Shown here one piece after another: positions 52,549-63,706 of a stretch of DNA of 64,000 nt. The position numbers were made by a program, and so were the translations under genes. The stretch comes from Enoplolaimus lenunculus (lineage: Eukaryota > Nematoda > Enoplea > Enoplida > Thoracostomopsidae). The stretch is taken from NCBI GenBank assembly GCA_030248215.1, contig JASANG010000291.1, positions 1-64,000 of the forward strand, written 5' to 3'. Each line of letters starts with the position of its first letter. Positions within the stretch are counted from its first letter, which is position 1. Below the pieces are notes generated by a model. That model had not been told where the DNA came from and did not search any database. It saw only the letters and a list, made by a program, of their open reading frames with translations.

Positions 52549-52825
52549 CATGTAAAGATCGGGGGCGGAACGTTTTTTTCATCTCCGGACCCATGTAAAG
52601 ATCAGGGGCGGAACGTTTTTTTTCATCTCCGGACCCATGTAAAGATCAGGGGCGGAACGTTTTTTTCATCTCCGGACCCATGTAAAGATCAGGGGCGGAA
52701 CGTTTTTTTCATCTCCGGACCCATGTAAAGATCAGGGGCGGAACGTTTTTTTCATCTCCGGATCCATGCAAAGATCAGGGGCGGAACGTTTTTTTCATCT
52801 TCGGACGCATGTAAAGATCAGGGGC
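52549..52825 (+). repeat. 43-bp tandem array built from the family A terminal repeat
   Basis: Six to seven units of CCATGTAAAGATCAGGGGCG followed by GAACGTTTTTTTCATCTCCG. Each unit is the left end of family A (compare 14079) plus a short spacer. The array leads directly into a complete element body. Confidence 0.95.
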
Positions 52826-52977
52826 GGAACGTTTTTTGTCTGCGGGACTGCAATAGAGTAAGTTTAAGCTTTAGACTAATTTTGCTACATAGGTTTGGGT
52901 ATAAGTTCATTTTTACGAGTACGCTTAAGAATATGTTTATACTATATTGTTACGGACCTGTTCTATACATTGGCGGA
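52826..52977 (-). mobile_element. Family A MITE following the tandem array
   Basis: GTCTGCGGGACTGCAATAGA, TTTAAGCTTTAGACTAATTT, a worn TTAGGC core and the right end GACCTGTTCTATACATTGGC. Confidence 0.82.
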
Positions 52978-53392
52978 ATATCGTTAGCGATATTAAATCT
53001 ATTATTTACAAGCATGGACATCTGTTTGCTTCCTCTCCTCGTAACCGAAACTTTCCCATGCATACAATTGTTTTCGTTGGGTTCAAAGGGAACTGCCGCT
53101 CAGCTGGTTTCCGTTAAACGGCAACCAGCCGGCCTCTGGTCTAAAAACCGCTTAGTGCGCAAGTGGGGGTAGGGTTTGAAGCGGCGACAGCCAACCATCA
53201 TGCTTAGGGTTCGTTGAAATTGATGGAGATCAGGAAAACGGGCAGCCTCAGTAGTTGTGCGACTAAAAAAAGTGCCAAGACATTTGCATAATCGCCTGTA
53301 GAAGGTTAAAATTTAACAACATATCTGTTATTGGTTTGAAGATCTCGAGTAATATTATGAAATGTGTGTAGCATCTTTCATCAACCAGGGCC

Positions 53393-53587
53393 GTAGCAAC
53401 CACCCCGAACACCTCCCATTTGGGGGATGCCTACCGCTAAAGGGGCCACCCACCCTAACCGGTTGAAACAAAAACGTCTTAAGTTATAAAATGCGTTTGG
53501 CTACTCGCTGGCTTCGCTCGTGAGTTTGGCAGGTCCCCACCCTGGAATTTGGAAGAAGCCCTCACCCCTGCCTGCTCCGGCCCTGTC
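53393..53587. mobile_element. Family K repeat, copy 1
   Basis: CCAGGGCCGTAGCAACCACC to CCTGCTCCGGCCCTG, inverted CAGGGCCG-type ends as in hAT elements, with CTAACCGGTTGAAACAAAAA inside. The second copy is at 56692-56879. Confidence 0.72.
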
Positions 53588-53635
53588 ACCAACTAAATAG
53601 TTTTTGTAACTTTTAGATACCATGGAATAAAAAGA

Positions 53636-53935
53636 AATAAGCCCCATTCACACGTGGAAGTTTTTACAGCAAAACCTCGCAGCTGCAACTTGCACGAAAT
53701 ACTTGCAGCTGTAAAATATTTTCAAACGAATATTCCGATTGACTAATCAAACTGCATGTGCAGGAAATTCAGGTGACTGGCAACTGCAATCACAGTTGCG
53801 AATTATATTTTAAATTGTGCACGAATTCACGTCAATAATTTGCAGCTGCAATAAGTTCAAAGCTGCTTTGTAACCAAACTTGCACCTGCAAGTTGCGTGT
53901 GCAATTTTTTGCTGCAAATACTTGCAAGTTCATCG
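53636..53935. mobile_element. Family E MITE
   Basis: ATAAGCCCCATTCACACGTGG start, interior TTGCAGCTGCAA words, right part TTTTTTGCTGCAAATACTTG. The right terminus is worn. Confidence 0.75.
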
Positions 53936-54049
53936 TCACATTATCATTTGGTAAAATTATTCGCTTTATTGAAATCCTTTTTTAAACTACCCATAGGTCA
54001 AATTTAAAATTCACACTTGAATTAACAAATGCAATTACGTTTTGACATC

Positions 54050-54700
54050 GGGCCAGTAACCAAAGGGGGGACCTGGGGGTCTCAGACCCCTGAAAAAATT
54101 ATCACCCCACCCTTGAAAATTTTCAACATTGCTTGTAACTCATTGAAAACCCTTGAATGCCTCTACTGACAGATTATTAGTCCCCTCATCAAGGTGAGCT
54201 GGCTACGGGACTGCTTGAAAGGTGGAGTCTATCGAATTGTGACACATGAGTCACTGTGAACCATGCGTCATAATTCGTGACCCCATTTTAATTTTTGATT
54301 GTAAATCACAGACGTGCGGGAACGAGTTTAAGGGGGGGGGATAAAATAAGGGCGTAGCAGGCAGGGTAACTCAAACCCGGAGGGGGCTTATCAATGTAAC
54401 GCAGACAACCCGGTCCATTATTTATTGCAGTAAGTCTTTTATAAATTTCAACACGAAACTGTAGTTTTGGTAAATTTACACGGGTGTCACTGACACCCTT
54501 ATACGTTTCTGGGGGTGTCGACTGATACCACTGTCCCCACATGTCCAGACCTGTAGCCAGCTTACCTTGCTATGGAGGTTAAAAAATTTCCAGGTGGGGC
54601 ATATAAGGGTTTTCTTTGAGTTGCAAGCAAGGTTAGAAAATTTTCTGGGGGGGGGGGCAAAAATTTTATAGGGAGCCGAGCGGCTACGGACCCGCGCGTG
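54050..54700. mobile_element. Two family H repeats
   Basis: A reverse copy (about 54050-54215, GGCCAGTAACCAAAGG ... GAGCTGGCTACGGG) and a forward copy (about 54545-54700, CTGTAGCCAGCTTACCTTGC ... GGCTACGGACCCG). Family H runs about 150 bp, with GTAGCC ends and a GAGTTACAAGCAAGGTTGAA centre. Confidence 0.65.
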
Positions 54701-54889
54701 TCCGTTATACTTACCAGTTAATATTGAATGCTTTGGTTAATAAGGATTTCAGCGTTGAAAATGACGTAAGCGCTGGATCGAGTGAAAATTTCTTCTCTTC
54801 AGGCGCATAACATCCGCTATATTTCTAAATCAAATATTATTGCTCTTGTACAATTTCTACCACATTTGCGTTTACGCTTGTTATGCTAG

Positions 54890-55090
54890 GCAGGAGCCGG
54901 GACATCACATCCTTTAACTAAACAGCTCGAAAAACAGGCATACAGTGGTGGCTCGAACTCTCAGCCTATGGATCCTTTAAGCGAACGCGTCTACCATTGC
55001 GCCAAGAAACAGCTCGAAAAACAGGCATACAGGGGTTGTTTGAACTCTCAGCCTATAGATCCTTAAGCGAACGCTCTACCATTGCGGCAA
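54890..55090 (-). mobile_element. tRNA-derived SINE heads, two in tandem
   Basis: Reverse-strand copies of the 47478/61449 tRNA-like head: TGGCGCAATGGTAGACGCG and TTGCCGCAATGGTAGAGCG, each with CGCTTAAGGATCYATAGGCT. The spacing is about 65 bases. Confidence 0.65.
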
Positions 55091-55684
55091 GAGAACGGTG
55101 TTTCCAACTACGAGTAGCACCTATCACCAGCTATATGCTCGCAATCAAAACAACTTTACCCGTCGCGTCCTAAATTCTTATCAGCGCCTCTTTTTCTGGA
55201 TCCGCCAATATTGTAATAATAATCACAGGCGGCGCCAAGGGCGCCCATGCAGTCGTGGGCCTTTAACCGGGATCCAAACCAAAATTTTGCATTAAGATTT
55301 AGTACTGTATGATTGCATTGCTGCAATTATTTTATTAAAACTGCAGACATCAGTACTGTTATAAATGCAAAAAAAAACAAAAACAAAATAAAAAACACAA
55401 CTGAAAGAAAGCAAACACATCGTCATAAAAAATTGTGATTATGTATTTTGAAGTTATTTTAGAGGATATTGGCCACACACTGATTCGGAAATAAATGATT
55501 TGAGGGGGAGAGCCTTATGGATTCTTCCCCTCCATAAAATTTTTTTGAATAATTCAATCATCAATGTGGAATCTACGACAATTCGTTGCCCGACAACTTG
55601 TTGTGTAATAAAGTTGTAAAGCCTATGAATAAATCTAGGCATAAATTTTTACCGTACACAGAAGTCTAAGTCTAAGCATAATGA

Positions 55685-56334
55685 TGAGCGAACGAATTGT
55701 CGAGTCGATGAAATGTCGGATTGCAAGTTGTCGGGCGACGAATTGTCGAGTTGATGAAATTTCGGATTGCAAGTTGTCGGGCGACGAATTGTCGAGTCGA
55801 TGAAATTTCGGATTGTAAGTTGTCGGGCGACGAATTGTCGAGTCGATAAAATTGCGAACGAATTGTCGAGTCGATGAAATTTCCGATTGCAAGTTGTCGG
55901 GCGACGAATTGTCGAGTCGATAAAATTTCGGATTGTAAGTTGTCGGGCGACGAATTGTCGAATCGATGAAATTTCGGATTGTAAGTTGTCGGGCGACGAA
56001 TTGTCGAGTCGATGAAATTTCGGATTACAAGTTGTCGGGCGACGAATTGTCGAATCGATGAAATTTCGGATTGTAAGTTGTCGGGTGACGAATTGTCGAA
56101 TCGATGAAATTTCGGATTACAAGTTGTCGGGCGACGAATTGTCGAATCGATGAAATTTCGGATTGTAAGTTGTCGGGTGACGAATTGTCGAATCGATGAA
56201 ATTTCGGATTACAAGTTGTCGGGCGACGAATTGTCGAATCGATGAAATTTCGGATTACAAGTTGTCGGGCGACGAATTGTCGAATCGATGAAATTTCGGA
56301 TTACAAGTTGTCGGGCGTCAAATTGTCGTGATAG
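55685..56334. repeat. 46-bp tandem array, about 14 units
   Basis: Unit CGAATTGTCGAGTCGATGAA plus ATTTCGGATTGTAAGTTGTC plus GGGCGA. Variants AGTCG/AATCG and TGTAAG/TACAAG/TGCAAG are arranged in blocks, with higher-order similarity toward the right. Confidence 0.95.
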
Positions 56335-56691
56335 CATTAATGATTTTCTACGAAGGACGATAGAAAAAATCTAACCTGGGCCAAGGTAAGCAAAATCGGC
56401 CGAATTGTAGCCCGGCTTTTATGTCTGGACAAACGTTAATCTCCAAGATTGATTCTACTTACCTTCACCCGTACATGTACCACTTCTGGTGGCTGATATG
56501 AACAATTCATGATTGCTCGATTTGGTCCAATATATCGAAATATAGTATATGTTTATCTACTCTAAGCATTTTAATATAAATAATTACAGATATATACGTA
56601 ACCCTGTCAAATATTGCACTGTATGCATGCATGCATTACAACTGAAATGTGTCTCAGGGCTCTAAGCAGCTATTTGTCCCAGTTGCAGGGC

Positions 56692-56879
56692 CGAAGCAGC
56701 CACCCCATACCCCCGTTTGGGGCGACCCATCCCTAAAGGGGCCCCAACCCTAACTGGTTGAAACAAAAACCGCTCAAGTTTTAAAATGCGTCGGGTTTCT
56801 CGCTCGCTTCACTCACGAGTCTGAGGGCCCCTACCCTGGAATTTGGGGGAAGCCCCCACCCCTGCCTGCTCCAGCACTG
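56692..56879. mobile_element. Family K repeat, copy 2
   Basis: CAGGGCCGAAGCAGCCACCC to GCCTGCTCCAGCACTG; clearly the same element as 53393-53587. Confidence 0.72.
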
Positions 56880-56945
56880 CTCCATTTACAACTGAGATGT
56901 CAAAGTCCAAACACCAAATATTATTGGGGACAGTCCAAACTAAAC

Positions 56946-57370
56946 GTGCAAGTCTGTAAAGATTTTTTTACCCGCTCTGCGCTTTACCCGCGGAAATTTT
57001 ATTTTTTTACCCGCGAGTATACCCGCGCCAAATTTCTTTACGTGTTATCCGACATTTGCCGTGCAAAATTCCTTTACCGTTACACGCGTTTACCTGCCGT
57101 TATTTTGTCGTTGCGTTCAATAATGCAATTGTGCAATTTTACAGCGCATTAATGTTACTCGTCACTTATTTTTCTCTCATACGGTAAAAACAGATTAAAA
57201 ATAAAAGTTTTTCTACATTATCTGGTTTCAACATTTTTAACAAAAATTATAGGTTGGTAAAGAATCATAAATGTTTACCCAGGTTTTGAAATTCTTTACC
57301 CGTGGGCATATCCGCGTTTTAAAGTTTTCTTATCCGTCCCGCGTTTACGCGTGGGTAGCTGGCTAGCGTG
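56946..57370. mobile_element. Family I repeat
   Basis: TTTACCCGCGAGTATACCCG on the left and TTTACCCGTGGGCATATCCG with GTTTACGCGTGGGTAGCTGG on the right, AT-rich centre. Related to 12455-12885. Confidence 0.6.
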
Positions 57371-57654
57371 CAGCTCTGGTCCAAACAACTACTGGAATGC
57401 AAACTGATTTTGATTGGTCGTTGTTCGCTTGATGTTGTAACTGATGACTGCTGCCTACGCTAAAAACACAGATCACTTGATGCCTATATATGGCAGTTGT
57501 CGCTTTTGGACAGTTGTGGTTATGGCAATTGTGCCAGACCCAGCGGATGGGCCTTGCTTGCTGAAATAACGAACTCACACCAAAACACGGCATATTCGTT
57601 TCCAATCAAGTTCTGCCAGCTTGTTTTGGTGGGAGCGTGATTTTCCACAGGCTC

Positions 57655-58250
57655 GAAGCCAGCTCACCTTTGCAAAAGGGGCTAATATTTTTCAAGAGGG
57701 GTATTCAAGGGTTTTTAATGATTTACAAGCAAAGTTGAAAGTTTTCAAGGGGGAATGAGACCCCCTTGGCCCCTCTTTGCTACGGGTTCGGTTTTGCAAC
57801 ACTCCAAAACCCCCCAAAACCTATAAATTTTGAGGTAAGGAAAAACGAAAATACAGCAGATTAAGCGAATACCTATTTTCAACAAAGGTTATTTCACTAA
57901 TACAACAAAAAAAATAAAAATGAATTTTTCGGTAGCATGTATTATTTTACTTTCTGATTCCGCTAATTTTTCCAAATTCCGCTTCCGGTAAATTGTATTA
58001 ATTCCGACTGCACCTTAAATGCTTCATAGCAGCGTACTTTATAGTTTGAATAGCATATTCCAAACGTAACAAACTTAACTCATAGAAAATGACTTCAGTT
58101 AAACGCGCGGCATTCTACTAGCTGGTGCAAGACTAAAACATCAATAGCAGTCCGCAGGCAAATAACAAAAAAGATACCGTCTGGAGAGGTCAAGTAAATA
58201 TCAGTCTCGCCCCCCCCCGTTATTCGGGTCACTACTACCGTAGTTGCAGA
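57655..58250. mobile_element. Family H, family D and family F fragments
   Basis: 57655-57795 is family H (AGCCAGCTCACCTTTGC ... TTGCTACGGGTTCGG). About 57835-58015 is a family D remnant ending CCGACTGCACC. About 58160-58250 is a family F end (ATACCGTCTGGAGAGGTCAA ... TATTCGGGTCACTAC). Confidence 0.6.
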
Positions 58251-58487
58251 CTTTTGTTTGAAAAGAACCGTAATTTAAGCACCAAACGACCGGCTAATAC
58301 TGCTTTGCATAAACTGCAATTATTGCAGTCGAAATATATATATATTACGACATAAACCAGAGTGCAAGCATAAACGGCAATTTGTTGCAAAATATACGCG
58401 ACGTATGGCAAAATGTATTCAAATTATCGCCGAATCGTTGGGTCATGTGTGTAAAACCAGAGGACATCATTTCCAAGCCCGTGGCCG

Positions 58488-58650
58488 GCTCACCTTGCTA
58501 GGGGTGGGGGCTGAAAATTTTTCCGGAGGGACATTCAAGGATTTTCAATGAGTTACAAGCAAGGTTGAAAATTTTCTAGGGGGCGGCCCAAAATTTTCCA
58601 CGGGGGGGCTGAACCCCCGTGGGCTCCCCCCCCTTGGCTACGCGCCCGAT
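58488..58650. mobile_element. Family H repeat
   Basis: CCGTGGCCGGCTCACCTTGC ... GAGTTACAAGCAAGGTTGAA ... CCCCTTGGCTACGCGCCCG. Confidence 0.68.
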
Positions 58651-59137
58651 CATTTCAAGCTGTGGTTTAAATTTCTATAAACGTTTTTGTGGAACCGAAG
58701 GTAAGCACCGACAACGAAAACAATTTTTAAAACCTCAAGGATCCAAAGCACAGGGAAAAAGCATCTTTGTTCTTTTTTGGAAATTTAACGGGGGTCATAG
58801 CCATATATCGCAGCACCCTATTACCCCTGACCTCTATCTCCAGTGTCGTATTTGATAAGACTCCCCCTATAACTGAATGTTAAAATGGCTCCAAAGTCCT
58901 AAAAGTCCTATAAACCTTTCCTCGGGTTCTTTTTAAGCAGTCTAAACGTTTTTTGACCTTCAAAAAATGACTATTTCACAATGAAACCGATTTAGTGTCT
59001 ACCATTAGCGATAAGCTCAAAAGAAATCATTTGGGCATAATTTCCTTAAATAAGAGACATTGTAGATCAACCAGCATCCACAGCTTCATCCCGCTGGCAA
59101 AGTATACCTAATACGCATCGAATACGATACAAGCGTT

Positions 59138-59357
59138 GGACCATGTATAGAACAGGGCCGGAACAGTAGTATAAGCATATTCCTAAGCCTAAGACTAAGC
59201 CTAAGCCTAAGCTTAAGCGTAAGCGTATGGATGAGCTTATTCCTAAGCCTAAGCCTAAGCTTAAGCCTATGTCTAAGCAAAAAAATAGTCTAAAGCTTAA
59301 AGTACCTCTATTATAGTCCCTTTGGAAAACGATCCGGTCCTGTTCTATACATGGGCC
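59138..59357 (+). mobile_element. Family A MITE, intact with 8-bp duplication
   Basis: 220 bp. Left GGACCATGTATAGAACAGGG, right TCCTGTTCTATACATGGGCC. The core has several CCTAAGCCTAAGCTTAAGC runs. Exact duplication CAAGCGTT at 59130-59137 and 59358-59365. Confidence 0.95.
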
Positions 59358-59638
59358 CAAGCGTTAAAGCTAACCATAACCAGATTGGTTGTGTAACAGT
59401 ATGAACACATGAAATATAGAAACAACTAAAAAAATATATTGAAAGCGTACTAGAAAGGCACAAACCAACTATATATTGGCTCTAAGAGGTGCCCATAGCA
59501 TAAGCTTAATATACGCTAGTCCCATATAGACACAGTAAAATACGTTAGTTCGTGCGTAGGTGGAAACCTTAGGCCAGGATGGAAATAGCGGCACAAGATG
59601 AAGTATGCAGGGTAAAACTGCAATTTTAAACAATGGTC

Positions 59639-59985
59639 GGCCAACAGTACTTTTAGGGCCATAACAGTAGATTAAGCGTATTCCTAAGCCTACACCAAAG
59701 CGTTGCAAACGTGCATTTCTAAGCCAAAGCCAAAGCAAAAAATGTCGTCTAGAATCTAAGCCCACTCTTTTACAGAGGCACCAGAAATCGGGACGGCCCT
59801 AAAGGTAACATGGACCCAATGGATTATACAAGCCGAGCCAGATATGTAGCCAAAGAAAGGCCAGGAGGGGCGCTCAGCGCCTCCCTTAACTTTTAGGACA
59901 AAAACCAAGAATTTCCAGTTAGCCAAAAATTTTCCAGGGGGGCTGAGTCCGTCCTGCCCCCCTCCCCTTAGCTACAGGTACGATT
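59639..59985 (+). mobile_element. Family B MITE, then family H fragment
   Basis: Family B 59639-59816: GGCCAACAGTACTTTTAGGG to CGGCCCTAAAGGTAACATGG; flanks CAATGGTC and CAATGGAT agree at six of eight bases. About 59850-59985 is a family H right part (GGGGGGCTGAGTCCGTCC ... TTAGCTACAGGTACG). Confidence 0.75.
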
Positions 59986-60366
59986 GTGTTAACATGTGGT
60001 ATATTTTATGGATTGTTTTCTGCTCCAAACCTACAAGGAGGTCGCAGGTGCGGGTTCGTACAGGCCAAGGCCCTGGCCGAGTGCCCTTGGTTGGGGCCCT
60101 AAAAACCGGTGTGGTTTCAACCTAAGGTCTGTAGTCTTAATTAGACCGAGGATGCTATTCTAGAACTATTACTCGGCACCAGGTCAAATGCTTTCAGCGA
60201 CTTACGTTTTTACTTAACTACCCAAAAAAGGTTTGGCCCTTAAAATGTTTAAATATATGCCTGTTCTACTCGCGAATTGAAATTTAATACTTGAAGCGAT
60301 TACTATAATTCTGGCTTGTAATCTCACGTGTCGGGGCTTTTATGCGTTTTCCTGTTATGATGGCGC

Positions 60367-60563
60367 AGCCAATGTAAGGAAAAGGGTCGGAACAATATTT
60401 GTAAGCCTATTCCTAAGCCTAAACCTATGCCTAAGCCTAAGCGTAAGAATGAGCATATTCCTAAGCCTGAGCCTAAGCCAAGCAAAAAATAAGTCTAATG
60501 GTTAAGCTTAACTCTATTCTAGTCTCAAAGAAAAACGTTCCGCGTCTGATCTTTACATGGGCC
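60367..60563 (+). mobile_element. Family A MITE with 8-bp duplication
   Basis: AGCCAATGTAAGGAAAAGGG to GTCTGATCTTTACATGGGCC. The core has CCTAAGCCTAAACCTATGCC. Duplication GATGGCGC / GATGGCGT. Confidence 0.87.
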
Positions 60564-61327
60564 GATGGCGTTATACTTTTTGATAATCTTAAAGTTTATA
60601 CAGAGAAAAAAGTAATAAATTGTAGTCTGAGCAGAAGTGTTGCCTTCTATCAAATTAACACAAGTGTCAGTGGAAACTAATAACAAGCATCCGTAGTATA
60701 ACAGGGTCCGGATTAATCTTCAAAAGGACATCCATAACGTTTTGACAAAGGGGCATCTGTATGTGCAATAGTGTGACAAAGTATACGCCTTTCAGAGGGA
60801 CTATCTGTTGTCGGCCGGGGGTACACATAGCGTGGGTGACTTTTGGATATATAATTTATAAACACTGCAATTAGGAACTTAGGGACTCGCATGTGGGTAC
60901 AATTTTTTACAGTTGTGTAGACAGTATAACGTGTATGACCCATTTTGGACGTGAATATTCCTTTTTTCAAAAGTCGCCTTAAAATACGTTTTGGGCAACT
61001 CGTTAAAATTAAGAAAATGCAACTGATTGCTGTTGTTCGTTACAAGGGGACGTTCCAAAACGTTGAAGAGGGGGCGACTCTTACTCAACTGTTCTCACGT
61101 GGTCAACGGCGGATCGAGAAATTTTTAACAGGGTACATGCTGGCAATAGTTATGAATCGCAATTTTTAGTTTGCTATATATGTGAAAATTATTACTGTAA
61201 TATGCAGATGCTTGAAGGCAAAATAAAATCTCATGCTGATGCTGCACATCGGTTAAAACACCGATGCATATGTAGTGCCTTTATATATCAGCAGTAAAAA
61301 CATGGAAGAACCAAGATGCATGAGAAT
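60564..61327. other. Intergenic, no gene or clear repeat seen
   Basis: Short frames at 60713-60970 and 60945-61169 overlap on opposite strands and show no recognisable domain or splice context. Confidence 0.4.
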
Positions 61328-61581
61328 TGTAAGCATGTGAAACATGCTTGTCCGTTATGCGCACATACAATATAGTGTAGTGCACTGTATGTAAGCTAGC
61401 TGGCAACAAACGGTCGACATATAGTCGATGAAAAATGCAGCTGGAGAAGCGGGCTGCGTGGCACAGTGGTAGAGTGTTCGCTTAAGGGTCCGTAGGCTGA
61501 GAGTTCGATCTCCGTTCCGGAAGTTCGGTTTTCCAGCTGCTTAGTTGAAAGGTCTGATGTCCCGGTTCCTACCTAGACTGA
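61328..61581 (+). mobile_element. tRNA-derived SINE-like repeat, copy 2
   Basis: Same 250-bp unit as 47358-47609: CATGTGAAACATGCTTGTCC, GTGGCACAGTGGTAGAGTG, AGAGTTCGATCTCCG (better B box than copy 1), tail TTTTCCAGCTGCTTAGTTGA. Confidence 0.8.
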
Positions 61582-61637
61582 CAAGAATAATGTGGTTTCT
61601 ATAAGGCATAAAAACAGACAAACGCAGCTGTTGATTG

Positions 61638-61790
61638 TGAGGCGTCGTGGCTCAGTGGTATTGCGCTGGACTGGGAAAGTGTCGACCATGGGTGGTCATG
61701 GAATCGTAACCGCGTATCAGCATCAGCGCCCCTCATTTTCAGCTGTAAGCACTTAGAACTAAAAACCATCGTACCGTAACCTACACAACT
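61638..61790 (+). other. Second tRNA-like sequence
   Basis: GTCGTGGCTCAGTGGTATTG is a good A box. CATGGAATCGTAACC is a poor B box. Probably another SINE head. Confidence 0.4.
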
Positions 61791-62084
61791 TATCACATCA
61801 TTTTATGGCAAAAAAGTTTTTGACGGGGAGTGGGGTGGCGTACGCACCCGTTTGGATCAGCTAGTGGCCCCTGGTTCAACTAAATTTTACAGTTCAGGGT
61901 GTCGGGTGCAAAAATTAACACCAACCGCTTCGCTGTATTATAAATCGCATAAACAAACAACAGATAACACAGACAGTTTTATCACAAATTTGCCCGTCGT
62001 AAACAATATTGCGATTATAAAAGCAAACACAAAACTAACACTCTGTCTTTCAATAGTTTAAAACAATAATCAAAGAAAATTAAA

Positions 62085-62440
62085 CAATAATAACAACAAC
62101 AACAAAAACACAACAACAACAACAACAAAAACACAACAACAACAACAACAACAAAAACACAACAACTTCAAAAAACACAACAAAAACAACCATAACAACA
62201 ATAGCAAACAAGAGTACAGCAATTAAGCAAATACGCAAAAACAAGAACAACAACAACAACAAAAACAACAACAACAACAACAACTACAAAAACAACAACA
62301 ACAACAACAACAACTACAAAAACAACAACAACAACAACAACAACTACAAAAACAACAACAACAACAACTGCAAAAACAACAACAACAACAACAACTACAA
62401 AAACAACAACAACAACAAGAAGAAGAACGACAACAAGAAC
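62085..62440 (+). repeat. (CAACAA)n-rich simple repeat
   Basis: Long run of AACAAC and CTACAAAAACAACAACAA units. The open frames it creates are not genes. Confidence 0.93.
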
Positions 62441-62689
62441 AACAACAAAATAACCACAAAAACACCAAAATGGCGAATAAATTATGTCTGAATGGTGTGT
62501 GCCAAATTATACTGGACATCGAGACACTTTCATACCAATTTGCCAGACATCATAAAACCAGGGGCGCAAACCAGAATTTCATATCGGGACAGGTTAAATT
62601 TTGCCTAAAAATGCTTTTGCAGTGCGAGAAAAAAGAATTTCACATTTGAAGGTTATTTTACTGCCTGTAAAAGTGCGTTTTTCGTGACT

Positions 62690-63100
62690 ATTTTTTTCGC
62701 TTGGCTTAGGCTTACGAATAAACTCTTTCTTACGCGTAGACTTAGGTTTAGGCTTGATCTACACACGACCCACTTTCTACCTGCGCCTGAAGTAAAACAA
62801 GTATTTTAAAGATCACTGGTGATTTGCGCTTTAAAAAAGTTTTGCAATATAGCTTCAATGAATTATGCAAATAAAATTTTACCAGAAACAACAAAATTTC
62901 TAACCCAGCTAAATAAAACACGGACCGTACCTGACCAGAAATATAACAGACAATAGCGTAAGTTTTCCACCTTAAAATTTAAAAGTTTGTCGCGGGTAAG
63001 AACTGTGAATTTTTTACCTGCGTGATAAAAATCTTTACCTGCGGGTATACCTGCGCCTGAAATTGTTTATCCGACCCGTGTTTACCCGTGAGTAGTATCC
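62690..63100. mobile_element. Family A core fragment and family I fragment
   Basis: 62690-62762 keeps CGCTTGGCTTAGGCTTACG and AGACTTAGGTTTAGGCTTG. 62990-63100 is a family I end (TTTACCTGCGGGTATACCTG, GTTTACCCGTGAGTAG). Confidence 0.6.
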
Positions 63101-63313
63101 CACGCTGATGTGGAGGGTTCTAGCATTAATAATATAGATAGATTAAAGCTTGCTTCAAAACCGTTTTCCAAAACACAAAAAATTGTCTTGAAACTTCAAA
63201 ACGTCTACTTTCTTGAACTTTTAAGACATAAATGTCTGTTATTTCAGACATTAACAGCCATAACAGCTCAGAAATTTGTTGCTGAAATGGTTAAAACATA
63301 TGTGTCTTATACA

Positions 63314-63706
63314 ATGGCGGATCCATGGGGGGACACCCCGGCCGTGGCCCCGCCCAACAGCATCTCGACAAAAATTATATAATGTCAATTGCTGTTCTAC
63401 GCTGTTTATTTCTCTGTTTTATACACAATAGTATAAACACGCTTTAAAGTTTCGAACTCACCTTTATTTGGCCCTGGAGTCATTCATGCGCCACAATTAG
63501 GGATAATAAATATTTATGGACTCTAACAAGGGTTTAAGGACTCTGCCCGCTTACGCACTCTTATTAGGGATACGGACTCCTATTAATTGGGACTCAAAAT
63601 GGGGACCGCCCTCTTATTTGGGTCACTACAGTATGGGTCAAAAATAAGTTTATTACCTGTCAAATTTTGCCTCCCCCAATTTTGAAATCCTGGATCCGCC
63701 ACTGGT
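63314..63706. mobile_element. Family L element with nested family F
   Basis: CAATGGCGGATCCATGG at the left and TCCTGGATCCGCCACTGG at the right are inverted. Between them, about 63440-63640 is family F (TTTATTTGGCCCTGGAGTCA ... CTCTTATTTGGGTCACTACA). Confidence 0.68.

Noticed and set aside
55685-56334. CRISPR array
   Set aside because: Units are contiguous with no unique spacers, and the DNA is a eukaryotic nuclear locus with introns.
62080-62519. Cys/Leu-rich minus-strand frames
   Set aside because: Produced by the (CAACAA)n repeat.
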